Source: Girardinichthys multiradiatus (Eukaryota; Chordata; Actinopteri; Cyprinodontiformes; Goodeidae). Taken from it: a stretch of DNA of 64,000 nt. Shown one piece after another: positions 11,486 through 24,280 of this stretch. The position numbers and the translations under genes were made by a program. Positions within the stretch are counted from its first letter, which is position 1. The number at the start of each line of letters is the position of its first letter. Below the pieces are notes generated by a model that searched no databases, was not told the origin of the DNA, and saw only the letters and a program-made list of their open reading frames with translations. The stretch spans positions 15,546,749 through 15,610,748 of the forward strand of contig NC_061800.1 in NCBI RefSeq assembly GCF_021462225.1, written 5' to 3'.

Positions 11486-11754
11486 ACCAAGATGGCGCCG
11501 ACAATGGCTGCCTCGGAGCGTTACTCTCTCTTTGTGTATTTTGCGTGTTTTTATATTTTCGAGCCACAGTACTGTGGTCTCGGGCCACAATTCTGTGGTC
11601 TCATTCAGTAGAGAGGAACTTCTCAACATTAGAGAGTCCTCTCTTGGGATTTTTTCACCATCTTTCATCGACCCGAGGTCCACTGAGCAAAAGCGTCGGA
11701 GGGGAAAGCGCGCTGGTAAAGCTCTGCAAAAGAGGACTTCGCACACCACTGGCT

Positions 11755-13039
11755 TCAATCCATCTGGCAAATGTCCGCTCTCTAAGCAACAAGATGGACG
11801 AGCTGCTTCTCCTCACTGGTAAAAACTCGGACCTCCGCGGATCAGCGGTTCTCTGCTTCACTGAGACATGGCTGAGTGAAAACATCCCGGACTGCGCATT
11901 GCTGTTGCCGGGTTTTCAGCTGCTCGGAGCGGATCGCAGCGCGGAGCTATTGGGGAAGAGGCGAGGAGACGGAATCTGCTGTTTTATAAATGAAGGTTGC
12001 TGCAGTTTGCTTACCGAGCAAACAGGTCGGCAGATGATGCTGTCAACTTAGGTCTACACTTCATCCTGCAACACCTCGACCGTCCAGGGACGTATGCCAG
12101 GATCCTGTTTGTAGACTTCAGCTCGGCCTTCAACACCATCATACCAGACATCCTCCACCAGAAGCCCACCCAGCTCAACGTCCCAGCCTCCACCTGTCAG
12201 TGGATCAACAGCTTCCTGACGGACCGACAGCAGCAGGTGAGACTGGGGAGCATCTTCTCCCGAACCAGATCAATAAGTACTGGTGCCCCCCAGGGGTGTG
12301 TTCTATCACCACTCCTCTTCTCCCTCTATACAAATGACTGCACCTCAGCGGACTTGTCCATGAAACTCCTGAAGTTTGCAGATGACACCACTGTCATTGG
12401 TCTGATCCAGGACGGTGATGAGTCTGCATACAGACAGGAGGTGGATCGGCTGGTACACTGGTGTAGTCAAAACTACCTTGAACTCAACCCACTCCAGACT
12501 GTGGAAATAGTGGTGGACTTTTGGAGAACACCACCCATATACACCCCCTCACCATCCTCAACAACACCATGTCAGCAGTGGACCACTTCAGGTTCTTAGG
12601 AACCACCATCTCTGAGGAGCGGAGATGGTCTTCACACATAGACACTGTTCGAAGGAAGGCCCAGCAGAGACTGTACTTCCTGAAACAACTCAAGAAGTTC
12701 AACCTTCCACAGGAGCTGTTGGTCATCTTCTACACTGCCATCATTCAGTCTGTCCTGTCTTCATCCATCTCAGTGTGGTTTGGCTCATCCACAAAACAGG
12801 ACAGGTCCAGACTGCAACGAATAATCAGGACTGCAGAGAGAATCATCAGGGCTGACCTGGACTTATGCAGGTCAAGGGTCAGGAAAAGAGCTGCAAAACT
12901 CTCTGCAGACCCCACACACCCTGCACATAAACTGTTTAGAGTTTTACCTTCAGGCCGCCGTTACAGAGCACTGTTTACTAAAACCAGCCACCACAGAGAC
13001 AGTTTCTTACCCCAGGCTATTTCTCTGTTAAACATTTAA
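11755..13039 (+). pseudogene. L2-like ORF2 remnant: endonuclease fragment and reverse transcriptase
   Basis: The frame opens with an AP-endonuclease fragment (ASIHLANVRSLSNKMDELL, then the FTETWLS motif with the catalytic Glu near 11860-11880). A jump at about 11995, with a change of frame, leads directly to the reverse transcriptase: motif A FVDFSSAFNTI near 12110, motif B GAPQGCVLSPLLFSLYTND near 12280-12340, and motif C FADDT near 12380. A frameshift near 12540 moves the connection and C-terminal domain to another frame, which ends QAISLLNI at 13039. The catalytic Asp residues of motifs A and C are kept. In the family this protein nicks the target and copies the element RNA into DNA. The internal deletion and frameshift make this copy inactive. 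Confidence 0.9.
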
Positions 13040-13177
13040 TAGAGTACCAAACAATAGCATACAGATGTTGCAAATGCACCTTTTTATTTATATATGTGTA
13101 TATTGTACAGTGCTTTGCGAAAGTATTCGGCCCCCCTTGAAGTTTTCAACCTCTTGCTACATTTCAGGCTTCAAACA

Positions 13178-13455
13178 GTCAGTCAGTCAGTCATTTTCTA
13201 CCGCTTATTCCATAGTGGGTCGCGGGGGAGCTGGTGCCTATCTCCAGCAGTCTATGGGCGAGAGGCAGGGTACACCCCGGACAGGTCGCCAGTCCATCGC
13301 AGGGCAACACACAAACAACCATGCACACACTCATTCATACACCTAAGGGCAATTTAGAGTGACCAATTAACCTAACAGGCATGTCTTTGGACTGTGGGAG
13401 GAAGCCGGAGTACCCGGTGAGAACCCACGCATGCACGGGGAGAACATGCAAACTC
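13178..13455 (-). mobile_element. 5'-truncated tRNA-type SINE inside the Tc1 terminal repeat
   Basis: On the minus strand the SINE body ends in TGAC repeats, seen here as GTCAGTCAGTCAGTCATTTT at the left. A 9-bp target duplication CTTCAAACA flanks it (13169-13177 and 13456-13464). The opposite terminal repeat of the Tc1 element lacks the insert, which confirms the site. The tRNA-like head is absent: the sequence stops at the segment AGTTTGCATGTTCTCC, so 278 bp of about 342 are present. Confidence 0.93.
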
Positions 13456-13781
13456 CTTCAAACATAAAGATATAAAATTCTAATTTTTTGTGAAGAATCA
13501 ACAACAAGTGAGACACAATCGTGAAGTGGAATTTATTGGATGTGTCAAACTTTTTTAACAAATAAAAAACTAAAAAGTGGGCCGTGCAATATTATTCGGC
13601 CCCTTTACTTTCAGTGCAACAAACTCACTCCAGAAGTTCAGTGAGGATCTCTGAATGATCCAATGTTGTCCCAAATGACTGATGATGATAAATAGAAGCC
13701 ACCTGTGTGTAATCAAGTCTCCGTATAAATGCACCTGCTCTGTAATAGTCTCAGGGTTCTGTTCAAAGCACAGAGAGCATC

Positions 13782-14801
13782 ATGAAGACCAAGGAACACA
13801 CCAGGCAGGTCTGAGATACTGTTGTGGAGAAGTTTAAAGTCGGATTTGGATAAAAAAAGATTTCCCAAGCTTTAAACATCCCAAGGAGCACTGTGCAAGC
13901 AATCATATTGAAATGGAAGGAGTATCAGACCACAGCAAATCTACCAAGACCCGGCCGTCCCTCTAAACTTTCATTTCGAACAAGGAGAAGACTGATCAGA
14001 GATGCAGCCAAGAGGCCCATGATCACTCTGGATGAACTGCAGAGATCTACAGCTGAGGTGAGAGAGTCTGTCCATAGGACAACAATCAGTTGTACACTGC
14101 ACAAATCTGGCCTTTATGGAAGAGTGGCAAGAAGAAAGCCATTTCTCAAAGATATCCATAAAAAGTCTCGTTTAAAGTTTGCCACAAGCTACCTGGGAGA
14201 CACACCAAACATGTGGAAGAAGGTGCTCTGGTCAGATAAAACCAAAATTGAACTGTTTGGCCACAATGCAAAACAACATGTTTGACGTAAAAGCAACACA
14301 ACTCATCACCCTGAACACACCATCCCCACTGTCAAACATGGTGGTGGCAGCATCATGGTTTGGGCCTGCTTTTCGTCAGCAGGGACAGGGAAGACGGTCA
14401 AAATTGATGGGAAGATGGATGGGGCCAAATACAGGACCATTCTGGAAGAAAACCTGTTGGAGTCTGCAAGAGACCTGAGACTGGGACGGAGATTTATTTT
14501 CCAATAAGACAATGATCCAAAACATAAAGCCAAATCTACAATGGAATGGTTCACAAATAAACGTATCCAGGTGTTGGAATGGCCAAGTCAAAGTCCAGAC
14601 CTGAATCCAATCGAGAATCTGTGGAAAGAGCTGAAGACTGCTGTTCACGAACGCTCTCCATCCAACCTCACTGAGCTCCAGCTGTTTTGCGAGGAAGAAT
14701 GGGCAAGAATTTCAGTCTCTCGATGTGGAAAACTGATAGAGACAAACCCCAAGCGACTTGCAGCTGTAATTGCAGCAAAGGGTGGCGCTACAAAGTATTA
14801 A
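13782..14801 (+). pseudogene. Tc1-like transposase with several stops
   Basis: The start ATG at 13782 gives MKTKEHTRQV and then meets an early TGA. The helix-turn-helix region follows (LNIPRSTVQAIILKWKEY) with the GRPSKL basic motif, and then the catalytic domain: first Asp in LWSDKTKIELFG, a TGA in place of Trp near 14283, the HGGGSIMVWA stretch, a TAA in place of Gln just before the second Asp (near 14504), and NPIENLWKELK with the Glu. The last part runs to TKY and TAA at 14801. The spacing from second Asp to Glu is 34 residues. At least three nonsense mutations are mainly C-to-T or G-to-A changes. Decayed, but the frame is otherwise well kept. Confidence 0.9.
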
Positions 14802-15185
14802 TGCAAGGGGGCCGAATAATATTGCATGCCACACTTTTCAGTTTTTTATTTGTTAAACAAGTTTGACGCATCCAATAAATTTCATTCCACTTCACGATTG
14901 TGTCTCACTTGTTGTTGATTCTTCACAAAAAATTAGAATTTTATATCTTTATGTTTGAAGCCTGAAATGTGGCAAGAGGTTGAAAAGTTCAAGGGGGCCA
15001 AATACCTTCGCAAGGCACTGTATATATGTATACTCTTAAACGGAAAAAACAAAAACCAGAGAGCAAAGTGTACCGGAGTCAAATTCCTTGTTTGTATGTA
15101 CGAACTTGGCAATAAAGCTGATTCTAATTCTGATTTCTTTCTTCTTTTGTCAATTACTTGACCAATTTCAGAGGAATCATAGTTT

Positions 15186-15206
15186 GTTTTGTTTTGTTTT
15201 GTTTTG
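15186..15206. repeat. (GTTTT)4 microsatellite
   Basis: Four tandem GTTTT units just past the LINE tail. Confidence 0.9.
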
Positions 15207-15209
15207 GTC

Positions 15210-18200
15210 ATTAAGCTTACATGGGACCTATGGTTTATTGTGGCTGAAAAGCCCTCTGGACTCAAAAGACAAATAAGTAAAAATAAAAAAAATCCAAAGG
15301 AACACTTAAATCATACATTTTCAGCTCCAACGAGCTGTTAGCTGAAAATGTGGCATACAGTAGATGATTAACATAAGGCTGATACATTTCTCAGGTCCTA
15401 AATCAGGTCTTTGCTGGATTTTGTCCTGTTTCTTAAAGACATGACATTCAGATATGATTTATGCTGGTGATGCTAATTAAAATTAGAAATGAAACTGAAA
15501 TAGTTTCAGAAATTCTGGAAAACTACTAATCAAAACAGCTTTCAAAGCTTACTAAATTGCCCTGCTGCTGAGAAGGAACTTGTCAACAAATTTGCTCTGA
15601 TAAAGTTTGCACAAAATGTATGACAACGTAACCAAAACTTTTTCTGTCAGTGAGTTTTAGCAAACATATTAGGCTGCCATACTACCTTAGAAGCTAAATG
15701 CACAAGGTTTTTTTTTCTATTGTGAGCTCCAGGACCATTCAGAAAGCATCCACAGCCAGCCCGCTTAAGCCAGACACGGTTATGTCAGATTAATGAAGTT
15801 AGCATCCTGTTGGAGCTGTATTAAAGTCACTGCTGCCGGTAACGAATCTGAACTACAATTGATCAGATCCAGTTCATCATGATAGACTCTTATACTGGAC
15901 TGAATTATGCTAAGCTAATGATACATTATTTAAAAACAATGTTTTTTCTCTCAAACCTTCACTGTGTAAGTACATGTTAATTTCATAACCTTGTTTTAGT
16001 TTATTTGCCCAAATAGAACAAAAGGTTTACAATTTGAACAAAATCTAGAGTCCTCTGACCAGGCAAGGGTTCCCTAGTCTGTTAAGATCCAATTTCAATA
16101 AACCTATGGAAATTCCAAATGGGTGACTACAGGTCAGGAATAACGTGAGTACACTGAGCATGTTCTTATGGGCAAATAGTTTAGAAGAATAAAAACTGAT
16201 GTGATGAAAAAATGTTGCCTGAATGGTTGTAACTGAAAGAGAAAAATAATTTAGTTTTTTTGTCTTTATGTTCTTGTGTATTAGGGTTAAGGGTAGTGAG
16301 TACCTAGTGAATAAAGGAAAACCGGCAGTCGTGGTAAAAAAAAAGCTCTACTTTTGCAGCTTGATAATTGCTTTCTACATGTATTCCTCCAATTCCTCGT
16401 CTTCTCCTTTTGTCTCTGTATCAGATCGATAGATACACTGATATTCAAGAGAAAACATTCATCTTAGAATGGATTTGTGTTTTTATGTGGACCATGCAAC
16501 ACCTCATGGTCCTCTGATTTAATGAACATTTAAATTTGGATAGGGGTTACTGGATTATTCTTTACGTTTAAGCACTTTGTTTTTAGATTGGATCCGAAAA
16601 TATAAACTTGGCCCAGTCTTTTCATGAAAAACATGCATTCAGTATGCATTAACCTTTACTTAGTAAAAAACAAATTATTTCACTTTTCAGTTATTGTAGC
16701 TTTGTTCTCTTCTGTATTATTTTCTGCGTATTATTCTTTGCTCAAACTGACCCCGTCATACCCACATTCCAGACTCGCTTTACCCTCCACGCTCTGTGCA
16801 TTTATACCAAACCAGTGTCACTTCATTCTCCCATTCTTTCCTCATCTATTCAGAAACCCCCACCTCCCCTCCCCACTCTCCTTAGCCTTAAAATAAAGAT
16901 GAATGTGTCGCTTTAATCAACATTGTTGCCAATGAATCATTTAACAGTGTTAGTCTAACATTTCTGATTCCAGGTCACTGCGTTTCGCTACATGTCCCGC
17001 TGCAAGGAGGGTCTTGTCCTGGTTTGGCCTGTGTGCTGCAGACTTGCAGTTATTGCATCTCTCTAGCTGCAGTTGCCAACATGTAAATCTTAATCACATT
17101 TTATTATATACTTCAACTTTCCCTTAGGCACTAAGGCCATATGTGCAGCATAGAGTGGGGGAAATGCCAGTTTTGAAAACATGTAGACAATCACAGCCCA
17201 GCTTGGTTTTTGCTTTGATTATTGTTGTATTGTAAATCTGATATGCAAAGTTAAAATCATCTGCTTAAGTTGCTCTAGTTTTGATTTCTGGTGAATATAT
17301 AACTATCATATTACTGCAACATGTTTATGCATCATAAACCTCTTATTTCTCCCTGAAGTTGCAAGTCATTTAGTGCATATTGGAAAAAATACTTACATGT
17401 TTACAGGCTTTTAGTCTAATAAGCAGTCGCTAAAACAGACTGGGAGATTCAGTTGACACTTTTTTTGATCTGCGCTAAAATCTTGGATGGGTCGCATTTT
17501 TTCAGCAATAAATTTTTATTCCTTTAATGATTTTTAAAGGAAATACTTATTTAAAGTGTAATTTTTGCATGTTTTTTTAAACCTGATAGAACTGCCATCC
17601 TGCATTGCAAATATGTGTTTTCTGCCGTGTACTGTGGTCCTACTCCATGCCTAGATGTATAACTTTGACACATTTTACAGGGTGACAGCATGCCAGAGGT
17701 TTTCATAAATTAAATGAGGACCAAATTGTTTAGCTTAAAGGAGTGATCCATCATTAGAGTCTCCACATGTTGGGTTTGTAAGAATATTCATCTCATCATT
17801 CTGTCAGTAGATTTGATTGAAAAAGTACTTGAGTCTTTGTGTACATCATGCTATATGTGTCAGTGTGTGTGGTTTTTGTGAGTGCTGCGCAGTATAACTG
17901 ACAGTGAAAGTGGGTCAGGAGAGGAGGGCTCCCAAGAAGACGATGTGAACTTGTCACCTTGAATCATGTTAGAAGGTCCTGAGGAGAGACGGAGAGGCAG
18001 ACGAGGGGAGGAGCAGGAGAGTGGAGAGAAAGCAGTGAAGGGGACTAGGAATGTGAAAAAAATTAATGAAAGGTAGGAAGATAAACTTTGTAATGTGAGG
18101 GCTGTTTTAATTGAAAAATAGTGTGGTTAATCATTTATTGGCTGAAAAACACAGTAAAATAAAACTGAATGTTATCGCGACAGTTTGAGTTTTGTGTTCT

Positions 18201-21200
18201 CTGACAAGAGAACACTACATGAAAAGTGAATAATTCAAAACTGGCATTAGAAGTGGTGTTAAAGGGACTTGTTTACTTGTGAAAAATGTTTAGATTCATT
18301 TATTTAGTAAAGATTTCAGCATTTAGATGTATTGCTTTTGCAAGTGCTTGTACATACATCAAGTAAAATGACAACTCAGGGTCTAACTCAATGCAGTTCT
18401 CCATGGTACCATTAAAAATTAAAATCTGTTTGAGACTTATGACCAGCTCTGAAAATTGTTTTTTTTAGCTAATTATCTCCATAATACGACTACTGTCGAA
18501 ACAGATCTGCCTGTAACTAATGCTGATTTAGTGTAAAAGGGAGTTGTAGTATGATGCTGCTGTGGGCTAAATTACATTGATCATCCGCATTCCCAAGAAA
18601 TCGTTTTAAGAGGAGTGATGTTGAAAAATGTATCGAAAGAATAATCTGGAGATTTGGTACTCGGCAATAAACTATATTTAAAAACAACACTAAAATGAAT
18701 CAAGGCTTCAACTCAAAGGGAAAGACTAGAATGACTAACTAATAGCATCACAAATTAAATGTATTATTTATCAACTAATATTTATTTACTGATGATTACT
18801 CATGCTAAAAAGACAGAAAAACAAAGAAAACGGGTAAACACTACTACTAAATTGAGTGCAACATTCAAAGTAAAATGCATCAAGAGTTAATCACTCAGAG
18901 GCCTGAGGAAAGGGGATTTAGGGCAGAATTCTTAGTTCTATCGCCTACATTTATCTGAAAGAGGGGAGAAAAAGGTAAAACCAAGATTCGCCTTAATCCA
19001 TCACTTTCCTGCACCAGACAACTGCTACAGTAGGAAGTGCTACTTACGTTGGTCTGAATTGAGCTGTTCTACGTTCACAGAACAAATAGGTTGTTTTACA
19101 CCCCTAGCCAGTCTCCTAGCTTGGTTGACAGGAAAATCTTGGCATAGAAGCTGTTTCATACAAAAGGAGGTCCGTCAGAAGCAGAAAGGGCTGTCAGTTC
19201 TGGCACAGGTTGTTAGATGACTGAGTGGTTCTCTGGATTATGCTTGGTTTGTATTATTAATACTACAGAATATATGCTACAGAACTTTCTAAGCTTAAGC
19301 TAAAGGGTGCTTGATGGTGTGTATGGGGAGAAAATCTAAAGCAAATCTTATGGAAACTTTACACAAAAAAATGCAACATCTCAAGCCAGTTGATAATTCA
19401 TACTAAAAAATGAAAATATTATACAAATCTATGTATTCTTCAAGAATAATTTTTTGTTTTTCTATAAAAGAATAGGGAATAAAGTATGGAATCTCAAACA
19501 ACATACTTAATAATCATAGCCAGCCCTTCTTTCCTTGAAAAAATGTGCCTCACTCTGTTTTCTTTTTGAAATGTCCCTAGTTATTTTTACGTACCATATT
19601 TGCTCCATGTTGTGTAGTGTTGTGTAGTCATGATCTTTGGAACTTTGGTTCTGCATTGTGATAATTTTGTGTCTTGGTTTACTTTTGGCTTTCCATGCCT
19701 CTTAGCTCATATCACTAAGCCTGGTTTATTCTTAGATTTGTTTCCGAAGATCCATCTAAAATCAACCAGACTAACATCTTAACATATTGTTTATGTATTA
19801 ATATAACTGTGATGTGCATATATGTAATACAATACTATGTGTGATTCAGTTGTGGTGAAATGGGAAGCCTCCCATGAACAGGCTTCAGTTAAGAGGCTGT
19901 TTTAGAGATTGAAGCAGTTGATTTAAAAATCCATCTTGTTTCATTACTAGTCAGTGCCAGGCCTTTTAATTTTTTACAGAAAAAGCCTAGGTCATGGGTC
20001 AGTCATGAAGTACTAAAAAAATACTATTGGAGATCTGAAGTAATATGTTCTAAATACACAGTAGACCATGAAAGTCCTAAAAACAGAGGAGAGTTCTGGT
20101 AAAGTGCTAAACTGAGAAGAAGAAAGAAAAAGGGAGACGTTTATCTGATCTCCGACATAAACTAACTTACAGTAAAATTTGTTTAGACCTTTGGGCGAGA
20201 AGCAGAAGTCCCTGTACAAAGTTGTGGGTAGCTGACATTTTTTTTATGTTTGGTTACGAACACGGTATATCCATTAAAGTAAAGGTCACTGGCCAATGGA
20301 CAAGCTGTGTACAAGAATGTGCTGCCACAGCTGTAACACTGACAAATTTAGGAGAAGAATTTTACAAACTATGACCGGCAGAGTCATACAGCACTATACA
20401 TAACCATACTATGAACTACCCATCAAAATCTCAAGACTGTGAAAGAAATCACAAGTACAATCAAGTACATTGAAGTATTTGCTTTTTGAGCTATTTGACT
20501 CTAACAAGGCTGTATATACAGATTCAAAACGGAAAAAAGGAGCAAGAGACAAAACAAATAGATATGAAAACATATTGAAAACTGTAATTCAACCCAAACA
20601 GGTTGTTCATCATCTGATCAAAAGCTTAAGTCCATTAGCCTTAAAAAGTCAAAATCTGTACAAAAATCTGTCTTTTATGTCATTTTTGTCACAAATGTTT
20701 GCCATAATGGCAAATAGAAAATCTTTCTGTCTTTGAACATGGCCAGATTGTTTAGGTGCGCAAGCAAACTCTCTTGCCATTGAAGTATGTAATGAGAGAG
20801 TCATTTTTAATCTCTTAAAAGATCAGGGAGCCCAAATTGCAAACTTTGTGAAAGGAAGAAGAGGATTATGTATATAATAAAAATATATTCATTCCCAGAA
20901 TCACAATGGTAACACTTTGATTGCAAACTGAATGTATAAATAGTATGTAATCACAAATTGAATCAAAGAAAAAAATGACAATAAGCTAACTTAAAGTTTA
21001 ATAACTTTAGGGGATTTTTTGGGTGGAACAGAGAATGAAAATTTTAATTACAAATTTATTATCGTTATTAAGAGGGTTATTATTGTCCCGCTCTCTCAGA
21101 AGGTACCAAGGTCTCCCATCGTAATCTTGATTAGAAATCCCTGTCCTAACTTCAGGGAATGTTTGGTAGGTATTTAGGAATTCATACATTACATCTCTGT

Positions 21201-21540
21201 GCTTCTCTGACTTTGTTTTAAGCATCTTACTGATACGGAAAATTTATTTCCTTAGCAAAAACTTCCACACTAAAGATCGTTACTTTCAGCTCAACTTGGG
21301 TGTTGCTTGTTTATGTTGCATGAATTTAAATTAAGCTTGTAGGATCTGTAGATTATGCTTCTTCCAAGCCAAAGTAAAGAAAGGATCAATTTGTGACATT
21401 AAAACTGACTAGTCCCATTTAGTGTCTGGTTGTTTGGACAGGCTTTAATTTTACAGAAATAAAATCCTTATTAATATTGGTATTTAAATTGTATGCAAAA
21501 CATGTATCTTCTTTTATTTCTGTTCGTGCAAAATGCCTAT
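15210..21540. other. Long unique AT-rich stretch, no gene seen
   Basis: About 6.3 kb without terminal repeats, SINE boxes, reverse transcriptase or transposase pieces that I can recognise. The longest open frames (about 90 residues, near 16624-16896 and 20470-20736) are low in information and carry no domain. It may be ancestral intergenic or intronic DNA. Confidence 0.45.
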
Positions 21541-21860
21541 TTTCTTTCTCTCAAGTCCAAAAAGCAGTGAGCACCATCTGAATCAATAAGACAGAACGTG
21601 TTGCTCCCCATTAGCAATCATGTGTATTTGCATGCAGTAATCAGCCTCCATTACGTTGGAAAGCAGTTGCACAGAGAGGAAAGCATCAAAATTTAATGAG
21701 CCTCTTGTAGATGCTGTGAATATTTTCTGCGTTTTAAGTGCTACATCTAACCCTCTCTTGGTCGCTCATGAGCTGACGGAGAATTCAAATGAATGAGTGA
21801 GTCGGTTGATACAAGTCATATTAGGTCAAAGGAATATGAGATGACCCCTTAAGATGGGCT
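21541..21860. other. Candidate conserved noncoding element
   Basis: A complex, non-repetitive stretch with motifs such as CATTAGCAATCATG, TTTAATGAGCC and CATGAGCTGACGG, unlike the simple AT-rich flanks. There is no coding frame. This is a visual judgement only. Confidence 0.25.
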
Positions 21861-23165
21861 GCTTGGCTCTGAACTTCTGCTACTTACAGATCACAGCTCT
21901 TATTGGCGTAAATAAAAAGAAAATGCAAAATTTACAAATGATATAAAACCTCTTAATGTTTTGAAAAGCACAAATGGAATATATGATTTTTCTTTTGTGT
22001 CAGCAACGTATGAGAGAATAATAGATCTTATAGTATATCCTTTCTTCAACTGAAATTCAAATCAGTTTTACATTTTCTAATTTTTTATGACATGATTGCA
22101 AAAATAAATCAGAGAATATGGAGAGATGTGTTTACATAAATAATAAGGTTGAAGATTGGTACTGAATGCAATGAGACCTTCAGGCAGTACTGTGTTAAAC
22201 TCACCAGCCTGTTGTGACAATATCTGTTTATAGCATAACAGCACAGAATCAACAGAGATATTTTGGTTTCTTTGACAAATCTCTCAAAAAATCTATAACC
22301 TCTGTGACATTTCAAGAAGCCTTTACTGGGGAGAATTTGGCTGTGTTTTTTTGTGTGTGGTAAACGCTCCCACGGAGCCACGTGAACACTTCAGACAGAC
22401 ACAGCGTCTGCCTCCTGGGTCACTAATGGACACAGGGAGTAGATGAGATCAATACAAGCAGACACACAGCTGCCTGAGACACAGAGAGAGAGGAAGAGGA
22501 AATGGTCTGAGGAAATGGTCTAACTGGAACACTATAAAACAAAACATTGATAATAGCAATATGAACGTGGTTTGTGAAAATGTACATTTTGTACCCAGAT
22601 GTAAACCGGAAAGACTGGGATATTTCCAGTGGTATTAATGATACAGTTGAGGTACTATTGCTTTAAATGTATACTAAAACAAATAATATCTGAATTATAG
22701 TTTCCTTTGAAAGAAATATTTTTAGAGCCTATTCAAAACAAAGCCATCTGAACACGCGAGTAGAGGTTTTTACACACATGAAGATTAATTTTTAAGCTCT
22801 CTAGCATTAATGACTATATCTGTCTTTGTTTGGTGCTTGCATCATTATTTGTGTAAATCTTTATCCCCTTATGTTTACGTGAAATCATAAGTAGCATTTC
22901 TAAGTAACATTTAGCTTAAATAATTTACCATCTTTATCATTTGTAAAAGCAGCACACAGTTCTAACAAAAGGCTTCAGAAGTGTTTTCATAGTTCAGACA
23001 TTCTAAACTATCACTTTAAACAGGATTTTTAAACAAATCAGTGCTTAACTTGTCAATGATTTTGGGAAGAAACTGAATTGTAGCATGTATAGACATGGTC
23101 AGCCATCTATTAGCTAGTGTTTTATGGTTGTTTTGATTATTTTCTGTCCTACACGATTTTATTTT
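21861..23165. other. Noncoding DNA
   Basis: Unique AT-rich sequence. The part at 22380-22520 is somewhat GC-richer and purine-rich. No element or gene recognised. Confidence 0.4.
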
Positions 23166-23349
23166 AGGATTTATTGCAGCACTAGTGGCCTTTATTTTTC
23201 AGACAGTAAGCTGACAGGAAAGGAGAGGAGAGAGGAGGAAGACATGCAGCAAAGTTTGCCTGGGCCAGGAGTTGAACCTGCGATGGCAGCGGCGAGGACT
23301 GAAGCCTCTGAATATGGGTTTTAACCCCCGTGCCACTGCTGCACCCGTC
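23166..23349 (-). mobile_element. tRNA-derived SINE
   Basis: Read on the minus strand: a tRNA-like head with an A-box-like GTGCAGCAGTGGCAC and a B-box-like GGTTCAACTCC near 23265-23275, then CTGCATGTCTTCCTCCTCTC, and the tail AATAAAGGCCACTAGTGC near 23175-23195. The same layout is found on the plus strand at 25161-25340. No clear target duplication is left. Confidence 0.75.
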
Positions 23350-23559
23350 TTCATGTTTTTGACCCTGATGGGGCTACAAATACACTGGTTGTTAAAAAGT
23401 CTTCGTTTCTTTCTGTTGCTGTAGTCCTCGCATTAACAGTTCCAAATATCAGTTGGTTTTAATCCAGAATCTTTAGGTGTTTTCTAGAAAGCTGTAGATA
23501 ATGAGAGGTTTCATTTTCTACCATCACTGTGAGTAAAAGCATTTGAACTGACAACAGAA

Positions 23560-23911
23560 TGGCTTCAGCAAAACAAGATTAATGGCTTGGAATGGCCTAG
23601 CTCAAGTCCAGAACTACTGTAATTCTGATAAGAACATTTTGGGGTTATCTGAAGATGACTGTAAATAAGATGTCAAATATTGCCAAGTCAAGATGTGGGA
23701 TGTTGATAGACTATTACCAAAGAAAGAATAAATGCTCACATTAATTTTGGAAGTGGTTGAGCAAAGTTTTAGATTGAGGTATTCATTTTCCCTGTTAACG
23801 GTGTGTTTTTAAGTTGAACTGTAGGACTTGGTCTTATCTTGTTCTTATTTTTTACACCACAAAAACCTTATATTGTAACAGGGGTGTGTAGACTTTTGAG
23901 ATCCATTGTAT
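23560..23911 (+). mobile_element. Tc1/mariner 3' remnant
   Basis: It contains the decayed segment LEWPSSSPEL-like (TGGAATGGCCTAGCTCAAGT at 23590), which corresponds to the region before the third catalytic residue, and ends in a terminal-repeat-like stretch AACAGGGGTGTGTAGACTTT followed by TA near 23910. The 5' half is missing. Confidence 0.65.
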
Positions 23912-24280
23912 GTTCCAACATTTCTAAAGAAATAGGTGAAGTTGTAGAAACTAACAAGAACTAAGATTCACATAAAATAAAGACTCACCAGACTGCTTTC
24001 ATTAAAGAATATTAAATGTGATTTAAGGCTTCTACAGCTTAATATTGGGGTTAAAATTGATTTTTGCCTACTTTAAAGACTAAGAAAAACATTTTTTACT
24101 GAAAAGATTTACAGATTGCTCTCACTCAGCACAAATTACATTGTACAATCAGGTAAACATTCAAATGCTACTTAACTACTAGAAACCAAAACCTTTTTTT
24201 GACATGTCATCCTTCATCTAAAAATGAGAAAAACCAAGATTACCTTTTAAATCACCTGATAATTTGACCTGTTTGGTGAG
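23912..24280. other. Noncoding DNA
   Basis: AT-rich, no recognised content. Confidence 0.4.

Larger units (their letters stand above)
13108..15020 (+). mobile_element. Tc1-like DD34E transposon inserted in a LINE
   Basis: The ends read CAGTGCTTTGCGAAAGTATT at 13108 and the near-complement (AATACCTTCGCAAGGCACTG) ending at 15020, with TA duplications at 13106-13107 and 15021-15022. The inverted repeats are long, exceed 100 bp once the inserted SINE (13178-13455) is removed, and include segments on either side of that SINE. The transposase lies on the plus strand at 13782-14801. Insertion into the LINE tail is precise. Confidence 0.94.
11486..15136 (+). mobile_element. L2-like LINE with 5' end, interrupted by Tc1
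   Basis: The 5' end carries CAAGATGGCGCC at 11488-11499, a YY1-like start motif seen at the 5' ends of several LINEs. An endonuclease fragment, a reverse transcriptase and a 3' tail follow. The tail is cut at a TA (13106-13107) by the Tc1 element 13108-15020 and resumes at 15021, ending GCAATAAAGCTGATTCTAAT near 15136, with the AATAAA signal and ATTCTG-type terminal repeats usual for this family. Without the insertion the copy is about 1.7 kb, against several kb for a full element, because the region between endonuclease and reverse transcriptase is deleted. Related fragments lie at 9256-9800 and 44864-45250. Confidence 0.9.

Noticed and set aside
11259..11822. A 187-residue plus-strand open frame
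   Set aside because: It runs from unique DNA into the LINE 5' region in the wrong frame; the endonuclease fragment lies in another frame.
13178..13200. (AGTC)n repeats as a possible direct-repeat array or CRISPR
   Set aside because: The repeats are the four-base tail of a SINE, without spacers.
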